From the NCBI GenBank assembly GCA_020740775.1, contig JAHEWK010000017.1, positions 1,364,001-1,428,000 of the forward strand: a DNA stretch of 64,000 nt. The letters run 5' to 3'. The notes beneath the pieces are model-generated. The model was given only the letters and a program-made list of their open reading frames with translations, was not told the DNA's origin and ran no database searches. The translations under genes were made by a program, and so were the position numbers. Within the stretch, counting starts at the first letter, position 1; every line of letters starts with the position of its first letter. The stretch is from Ilyonectria destructans (taxonomy: Eukaryota > Ascomycota > Sordariomycetes > Hypocreales > Nectriaceae). Below, piece after piece: positions 56,501 to 64,000 of this stretch.

Positions 56501-59500
56501 GATGAGTCGTAGGTACAACCCTTGTGAGGTACATGTACTGTCGACTAGGGTACATCTGCCCGTACCATGCGATGGAGTTCTGTCTCTAGAACACAGGGTA
56601 CCCGGTGGTTGATTGCTTTTGCGAATGCATGGAGAAAAGCGCCTCGACGCGAACGCGTTGATAGCTAACGGGGTAAAAGTGGATGCGGTCTGTGCGTCTG
56701 CCGGTGTTGGTGGTCGAGCTACCCGGCCTGGTATGAACCTGTATTTGTGCACTGTGCATCCGATAAGCCTAAAAAGTGCTGCCAGATCTAGTCAAATCTG
56801 TCACCATATTTCCCGCCAGCATTGCGGAACCATTCTGAGACCCGCCCACCTGAACACACCGGACCCTTTCCGGAACCACGATTGTGGGGAGGGGGGCAAA
56901 AGAATCAACGCTGCCGCTGATGTAGACCTGTCTGCCCTCGAGCTTGCTTTGATTCATGCCTGCAAGGAGTTTGAAGGGGAGATTTTGCAGCAGTCCGGTG
57001 GCATCTTACTCAAGGAAGGTGCGGGCGGGCTTGGTCTAGAGAGATGCAGGTGAGTTAGCCTGCAGACCTAACAATTCAGAGGGGCAGCGACGATCTTCGA
57101 TCGGGCGGGTCTACTTTAAGAGGGGCTGCACAAGTGCTGAATGAAAGGCTGTATGAGCCGACTTTGGTCAACATCACGGTTGAGTTGGAGCCACGTCGAG
57201 GCCGGTGGCGCATCACATGCCATGGAGGAAGCAGCCAATCAGTCCCGTAGCCTTCTACTCGTTTTCCAACAAACAAGCATGTATTTTTGAGTGCTGGTAT
57301 GGTGCCTAGGCAAGAACTTGCCTTTTAGACTTATCATGACTTCATCAATTCATCAATTCGTAATCTTCCTGCCGCAAGTCGATTACTCATATCGGGGTCT
57401 ATGACGGCTTGGTTTGTCCAAGCTGCAGCTTGGGTCAAGGCACATCACGGTGACATCATCGTTCCTCCACCGGTCAATTAAGTAGTAAATAAGTCGTTGA
57501 GCTGTGAGAAAATGGAAAAAAGGAATTTCACACCACACGATACGGTCATTGTAAGCTTCACCATCTCAACTCAGTTCTTCAGTGTTGACATCCACTTGGT
57601 GTGAAAGGTACGGGCACTGAGTGTCGACCCGAGGCTGCACTTTTCTGGACACCTGGCCTCTAGCTTGACCAGCATCCGAGGATTTATTGAACCCACGACA
57701 AACTCCGGCTATCTAACGCATCCCGGGCCCGGAATGCACGTTTTTACCTCGAGACACGGAACAGTTTTGTTGGCGGCTACTCCGACTGTCACATATGCAC
57801 GACAGAGTAAGTCGACAACGATGTCGACAGCAATATCTTCCCACTTCTCGTCCGTGCCGGTAGAAGTCCTTGATAAGGTAGTCTTGACGCTTTCGATCGT
57901 AAGCATGTATGGCAATTGCGCACGTATTTTCCAATGTGAACGGCAGACGCTGCTGCTGCCGCGACAGAATCTGCAGTGTTCTCAGTCCGATCCGAAATGG
58001 ACGCAAGACGAGCCAAGGTGGCGTTGCCCACTCGATTGCAACGCGCACTCTCGCTATGTCCTTGCTCTTTGTGTCGTTTGCGTAGTTTCTCCCGGCGACC
58101 GTAGCGGCGTTCCAGAGATGACGGCGGCAAGCATATTGATGGTTTAAGACGATGTTGGATCCGTTACGGTCAATTCAATCAGATAAATAGAGATCAATCC
58201 AATGATGATAATGATGTTGATGATTGCTTGTCCTCGTCATCCGGATCGGCCGGAAGAGGGGTTATCATACCCCCCCTTCTGACTAAGGTCCGGATATCAA
58301 TCTATCAGAGGTTTCGTTATACAGGGGCATATTCCAACAGACGATTGAAGCGTACCATTTAAATGCGCGCACCTCCCAGCAGACATCAGCGCATACGGTA
58401 CGGAGGTCGCTCTCAAAAGTATTCGCCCAAGCTAATCAACGCCACACCCTTCAATCCTTGTCGGTACTTACGAATACATCTCATCGTGATTGACTATAGC
58501 AGGCCCGTCCCTAAAGCCTCTATAACTTCAGGGGCTATAGAAGAAGCTAACTTTTTAGTTACTAGCTAAAATCCGCTATACTCAACTGGCGTTTAGCGGT
58601 GTCATATGAGATTGAAGTACGTTGTCATTGCTTTTTCCTGGACGGAACTTTTGAGAGCGACCTCCGTAGAGAGATTGAAAGAGCCTTGTTTGCTGCAAAG
58701 GAGAGCGTGGCGGTCAGTCGTTCAGTACCGAGCCCCTATTGTGGAGCAGATCCCACCAATCATATCTAGGCACCTTGCACGGTGGCAGGATGCGAGCACA
58801 AGGGGCCGCGTTTGCAGCAACTGGCGCGTGCTGACCGCGTCGCTCAAGAATATGGGTCTCCACCGCATCCGTTGTGTCCGACAAACAAGTACCCGCGACA
58901 TCGGACAAGACTACTTCAGCGACGCCGTGAAATGGACATTGCATAATGCGAATCCGGTTCTTATTCACTGACGGTAGTTGTGACAGGTACAGATTACCTG
59001 GGAAGAAATCCCAACCCACTCGTGTTACAAATGTGACGCAGTAATAGAACAATCGCCTCTAAAAAAAATGGTGACCCTCTGCCCCGAGCATCCAACTAGT
59101 TCCTCCATGACGGCCTTTCTGGATTGGCACCTGTGTCCGAGAGTTCTTGCGAGGAGGCTTTTCTCACGTCTTATCTATGTTATAAGTCGCCGGTCCGGCT
59201 GTAGAGAGTTCATCTCAAATTGGAAGGTTTGGCACCAGGGGAAAATAAAAGTACTCGATACCAGGCGACCAGGAACAGAACCAGTCCAACTTGTGCCCTT
59301 CGAACCCGCACCCTCACTGCACAACTCTGTGAATGTTGAGGCACAGTACAATGAACGGGCGCACACACACACACCAGTCTATTCCGCCCGAGAACAAGGG
59401 GAGGTGTGCCCACTAGTGCGAACCAAACACGGCCACTTAAATCTGCCGAATTGAGGGAAAGCTCTTATGTGATCAACAGACTCGACTGATCTCAAAGACG

Positions 59501-59781
59501 AGACTCCATGACCTGAGCACTGCCAAGAACAACCCTTTCGTTCCCGAGACGCCTGCCGCTCAGCAACCTCAGAATGCTTTGAGTCTGATCCAAAAACTGC
59601 TGCTACGAGTCAGGAGGTAATAACACCCAAGCAACAGTCATAAAGCATCTCCTAAATGCAGCCCTCGCCGAAAATACAGATGATGTGCTCATGTGGGACC
59701 AAGTTTACAACGCCGTGGCCAAGTCCCGTGAAGGTCAGCTGATCAACACCTCAAACCAGTCGCCTACTTAAATATGAGATG
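56501..59781. other. no supportable gene
   Basis: Many short frames without domains. At about 59520-59750 two pieces (FVPETPAAQQPQNALSLIQK and VLMWDQVYNAVAKS, in different frames) look like remains of a coding sequence I cannot name, just left of the solo LTR. Confidence 0.35.
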
Positions 59782-60037
59782 TGTTGGATTGAGACCTCGT
59801 GTGGCGGCATAACATGCCTGATCCGGAACGCCGGATCCGGAACGCCGGATCAGGTAATAAGCCGGATCCGGCATCATAACATCGCCGGATCCGTCTCCCT
59901 CGGACACCCTGATCTAGATCCCTTTGAGTATAAAAGAGGGCCCCTATGACCCTCAGTCAATGGAGGACAATCACATCAATTTACATCATTTGATCAATCA
60001 CTCCTGCTATTGCATACAGCAAATTGCGTATCCAACA
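59782..60037 (+). mobile_element. solo LTR with 5-bp target-site duplication
   Basis: 256 bp bounded by TGTTGGATT at the left and ATCCAACA at the right (inverted TGTTGG/CCAACA ends), flanked by AGATG at 59777-59781 and again at 60038-60042. A TATAAAAG box lies at 59929-59936. The 5' part carries repeated ccggatccgg palindromes (59831-59840, 59862-59871). No internal retrotransposon sequence is present, so it is the product of LTR-LTR recombination. The orientation is taken from the TATA box. Confidence 0.88.
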
Positions 60038-60042
60038 AGATG

Positions 60043-61808
60043 TATAAACGGGAGCGGAGGCCGCAGGGATTGAGATATTGTATTAACTTGTTAGCATGTC
60101 CTGCCAAAAAGTATACTTGGATGCTTGATGCCATACTTATGGTGTGATCATACGATCATACCCGACCAATGAAGTAGGAGCTAAAAGTTGATGTCATGGT
60201 ATCCGGGAGCAAGGCATTAGAGTAAAGTCTATTTGGGTTGTAGTGAAGTACAATACGCGAATGCAGGTCGATGTTGAAACTAGCCTTGTGTACTGTTATG
60301 TACGCATAGTCTGAATACGTTAGTAGCCCCCGGAGCCAGACGTCCAGTAACATAGCTTGAGTCTCATTCTACCGGATAGCCATAGAAGGATAAAGGGAGA
60401 AGAAACACATATACTTTCCAATCACATGCCAGGAACTCACCGCTGAGTAAGTGGAGGGATTCGATATCACTTGCCACTAGGCCAGAACCATTTAGTCCAT
60501 ATGAGAGGCACCCTTGTGGCCGAAGTCGAAATTGGATGTGCTGACAAGAGTGGCTAGCGCAGTCCAGTTCTGACTGTTGAAAATTGAATCTGCGTCTCTT
60601 TAATATTGTTTAGCCGCACTGGGGCATGCTTCGTAAGTGTATGGCGCACGATACGTTATAGTCAGGGGCAATTTAATAAAAACATCAAATCTTTTCCCTA
60701 ATGGAATTTCATGAGAAAAACTTACGTATCTAAAACATGGAAGGACAGCAATTCGCCTGGTTCGCGGAGTATCTTTCTCCACGCGATGATCTAGAGAAAT
60801 ACGAACTTCTTCAACACAACTAATGAAATTTGCGCAATGCCGACGGAAACCTCAGGACACTCAACCGGATACATACTCAAGGTCAGGTTCAGGATCTATT
60901 AAGGACTCTGATTTGACTTCTGATGAGGAGAGTCTTGGAGAGAAGAGGCGGCGGCAAGCGCGAATAGTACACCGGGTTGAGACTCGATTTCGTGACCCAG
61001 CGCCGAAACTCAGAGTGGAGCCGGCATGGAATCACATTTAGAGCACTCGGCGAGCGAGCAGAGTTCGGATACTCGCTAGGGGAAAGCTTTACAATATGCT
61101 GATACCTCTGTTTCACCCTGGTAGGTTCAGTCCTTATAAAGAGCAAGAGGTCGTCTCATTGAATTTTACTATAAAGGGAACAGAAAATGACAAGAAAAGC
61201 AGACAATAATAGTGGCCATTTTGATAGAAGCTGGCATCAATCCCAAGCCTTGAAACCTTGAAAAGGGAAAAAACCCCTTCCAAAATAATCATAATATGCA
61301 TTTCGACAACCCTGAGGCTCAAATTTGCTTCCACCTCTTAGAAAATGCTTCAGCTGGTTCGCGCAATGTGCAGGATAGCTGTCATCAGCGTCAATGTGGA
61401 CCAACCGTGAAGAAATAATGGGCGTGAATCAATGCGCCCTATTGGCTCGTCTAGATTTCCGCAGGTCCACCGTGTCATTTTGAACACTCGGAATCGGCTT
61501 ATCAAGTGTGGGGCTCTAAACTAACAATCCAATCATAATTATTTATTATTGGACAAATAAAGACTTGTCATTGGCTTATTTATCTCCCCTTAGCCGACCA
61601 TTATCCCTCAAGAACGTGACACTACGATTGGTTTGGCACAATACATCCTCCCTCGCCCCGCCGTTTCGAATAATCCCCTCAAATTTTACCGACCACCAGT
61701 GCTCCGAATCCGATCCTGAAGCTTCACTAGGTCGTGCAGGTCCCTTCTGGATGATCGTTTCTCGATGCCCAATCCAGTCCATGCAAGCGCTTTATCGAAA
61801 TTACAGGT
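60043..61808. other. no supportable gene
   Basis: A 72-codon plus frame at 60823-61041 has a charged, Ser/Asp/Arg-rich composition but no known domain. The stretch 61565-61805 could be a 5' exon of the next gene (donor-like GTATGT at 61807), but I cannot decide this. Confidence 0.35.
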
Positions 61809-63641
61809 ATGTTCAGCAATGCCTTGCGGATAGAGTCCGAGAATGGGTCCATGTTGACATGCAGCCAGGCTGATTCATCAGCACCACACGTCCGGAAGAA
61901 CCCGAGGACAAGACCACGACACAACGGCAAGAAATACGAATCTCCCGAGGAGAAATGCATTGCCCAGCTGAACAAAGCCTGGGGTAGCACTCCCTGGCTG
62001 CCTCTCGACGTGCGTCCACAACGAGGCCTGAAACTAGGGCTACATTCATTAAAAGCACTACTTGATGTCACACAAACCGCTCTGGACAATGGAATCCACC
62101 TGGAAGACATTTGGAAAACTGGGCACTATATGAGAAAGGAGCTACCAGGAGACTCTCCGACCTTCACCATTCTAGCCTGCAGGCGGGTAATTGAGAGCAT
62201 AGAAGCAGACAGTCAACGCCATTTGGTTGTCGAATCTATTTTGCCGTCCGTCGAGGAACCGGGCATGAATTGCATTGAGGCACACGGATCACCAAAAAGC
62301 AGTGACGAAGGCGGAGACCCCTCAGCTAGCGACCACAAGAGTCCCCACAACCAAGATTGGGTTGACCTAACTCAAGAAGAGTCCCCGGACCCAGACAAAC
62401 GCCCGGCAAAAAGACTCCGCAAAGACGATACCCTGCCAAGTGTCAATAAGTTACAGCATCAACTCACCAATGAGGTTGCATTGAGTGATGACGTTATGGA
62501 CCTCCTATCCCGAGTTCTCATAAACCTCACCCCATCACAGTCAGTCATACTTCGATACCCCTTATGGTTCCAAGATCCAGACTGGAATCAACTACCATCA
62601 AGGCCTCGTTCCCTGAATGCCGGGTCCTTGCTCTGCTTCCCCATTCATCATAAAGAACCACTCCATTGGACACTGGCTATCATTCGAATCGATAACGACA
62701 AGGCCAGATGCACCTTCTACGACTCTATCAGGAATGAAGAGCGTGCCCAAGAGGTAGAAGCTCGACTCCGGCAATGCATGGGGAAATGGGCTATATCACA
62801 AGAGCTTCTCTTCGAACGTCCGGTTTGTCACCCATACACCGCACTTCCGATATCGGAAGCCAATCGACACTAACTGAACCAGGCATGTGCTCAACAGGAC
62901 GACGGAACAAGCTGTGGTGTCATTGTTCTAAGCAATATGTTGCGCATTCTTCGTGGACAGCCGGTCCCTAAGTCGATTGAAGATCCATCGATGGAGAGGC
63001 AGACGCTACTCTCCTTGTTATGCAACGCTGACGGATCTCGCTTATCTCCAGAAGAAGATTCCCTCCTCAACGACTTGAGAAAACATGCCATCATGCAAGC
63101 CTCCCAGGATGAGCTCCAGGGGCTCATTCGTGCCGAAGAGCAGCGTCTCATGAAGGCAACCCATGCCCACAGCGAGGCAACCGCGAAACTAAGTCAAAAT
63201 GAAGGCAAAGCCGAAGTGATGGAAGATTTCCGTAGATTATTCCGTTCTCTCGAGGACCAGATCTCCTCTGGTTACGAAAACACGAGGGAAGGCGGTGCTC
63301 CTATTGACAACAGCAATAACCAATCAGAGAACGAAGAGGCGGCCACAAACCTCCGAGCCGTAAAAAACCGCTTATCTTACGCGATGGATAAAGCCCTTGA
63401 GGTCGCGCGTGAAGAGGGCCACCAGGAAGGTGTGAGAGGATGTTTGAGCAAGGTGGATGAGCTTGCAACAGGCATTGAGAGCCAGATCCAAACTAATTCA
63501 GATGAAATTAGTCAATGCTTGGCCGCTATTGAAGATGCAACGAAGAATTTGAGACTGTTCAAAGAGGTATATGAACTTAAGCAGAGGTTGGATAAACTTG
63601 ACACACTTAGCGTATATAGGTCACTCTCCTCTCATACTTAG
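61809..63641 (+). CDS. Ulp1-like cysteine protease (C48 family) with coiled-coil C-terminus
   Basis: Two exons, 61809-62822 and 62883-63641; the 60-nt intron has a GTTTGT donor, a CTAAC branch-like site and a CAG acceptor, phase 0; 590 residues. The catalytic triad of Ulp1/SENP-type deSUMOylating proteases is complete: His286 in EPLHWTLAIIRI, Asp305 in CTFYDSI and Cys349 in QQDDGTSCGVIVL, with the oxyanion Gln just before it. Residues 1-230 are a basic, then acidic, region without known domains (YESPEEKCIAQLNKAWGSTP). After the protease core come long helices rich in Glu, Lys and Leu (QDELQGLIRAEEQRLMKATH; LRLFKEVYELKQRLDKLD). Stand-alone Ulp1-like genes of this kind are multiplied in fungal genomes and sometimes ride in transposons. 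The start at 61809 is uncertain. Confidence 0.72.
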
Positions 63642-64000
63642 GGTAGGCTTTAAACCATAGAAACATGCCCCAAATACTTCAATGCTATGTTATGTAATCT
63701 ACATCCCGTCCCAAGGTTAGCTTCCATTTGAGAGAGCTAATTACGACAAGTTTCTTGGCCGCTACATACTTGCGATTGCGCAGTGCGACATGGGAAACGA
63801 GCGACAAGGCACTAAGGCGGACGCCAATGTACTAGAATGCCCACTCACATCAAATGTACCGTAAATAGGTCTATCACTAGTGAGAAACCTGATTACCCCA
63901 CCAAGAGATATTTTCGGCCTGTCAAGATTGCCAGCAGGTCGCGCTACTGTAGGCTGCGTGTATTCCTCTCTCAAATGGCGCACGGTGAGCATCCTGTCGG
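63642..64000. other. no gene seen
   Basis: 3' flank of the Ulp1-like gene up to the window edge; nothing supportable. Confidence 0.4.

Noticed and set aside
58606..58971. 121-codon plus-strand frame
   Set aside because: No domain, no homologous pattern, no introns or promoter features; probably chance.
1..64000. tRNA and rRNA genes, CRISPR arrays, telomeric repeats
   Set aside because: No cloverleaf with a B-box-like GGTTCGAATCC, no rRNA-like sequence, no spaced repeats and no TTAGGG array was seen by eye. A tRNAscan run would settle the tRNA question.

Overview
The window comes from a filamentous ascomycete (Pezizomycotina, most likely a Sordariomycete; the class is my inference). Evidence: genes are split by many short GT-AG introns of about 45-70 nt; the families are fungal (Zn2Cys6 regulators, a LaeA-like methyltransferase, a GprK-type 7TM-RGS receptor, hydrophobin-like proteins, a DUF7703-type membrane protein); and the transposons are fungal types (Tad-like LINE, Crypton, Fot/pogo, hAT, LTR) carrying stop codons of the kind made by RIP (C:G to T:A changes).

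Layout. 0.7-2.0 kb: broken LaeA-like methyltransferase. 2.3-2.8 kb: cyclin fragment. 3.8-4.3 kb: intact endosulfine (Igo1-like). 4.6-6.4 kb: 3' half of a Tad-like LINE. 6.7-8.6 kb: GprK-like receptor with three lesions. 11.5-12.2 kb: two small hydrophobin-like genes. 14.1-14.6 kb: tail of a Fot/pogo transposase. 15.6-18.4 kb: Zn2Cys6 regulator with two frameshifts near its C-terminus. 21.7-23.6 kb: intact STK32/YANK-type kinase. 24.8-25.3 kb: membrane-protein gene cut off by a RIP-mutated Crypton (25.3-28.2 kb), followed by a gypsy integrase scrap. 29.0-29.8 kb: intact DUF7703-type membrane protein. 30.4-32.0 kb: 5' half of a Tad-like LINE. 32.4-33.2 kb: small RGS protein. 33.5-36.0 kb: intact Zn2Cys6 regulator. 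37.0-40.5 kb: single-pass membrane-protein gene cut by hAT sequence, then two hAT relics in opposite orientation. 40.7-42.8 kb: 5'-truncated adenylation/ferric-reductase-like gene beside an enoyl-CoA hydratase scrap. 44.8-45.8 kb: 165-bp inverted repeat. 45.9-47.0 kb: intact DFR-like reductase. 47.4-51.2 kb: hAT element with terminal inverted repeats. 52.2-55.1 kb: intact 776-residue protein with a duplicated module. 56.3 kb: LINE scrap. 59.8-60.0 kb: solo LTR with a perfect target-site duplication. 61.8-63.6 kb: Ulp1-like (C48) protease gene.

Reading as a whole: a gene-sparse, transposon-rich region. Intact housekeeping or signalling genes (endosulfine, YANK kinase, RGS protein, reductase) sit among decayed secondary-metabolism and receptor genes. 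Several frameshifts lie in or beside short homopolymers, so base-calling errors must be excluded before those genes are called dead. I found no single clearly new multi-gene system. The best candidates for new biology are the duplicated-module protein, the Ulp1-like gene with its coiled-coil tail, and the hydrophobin-like pair.
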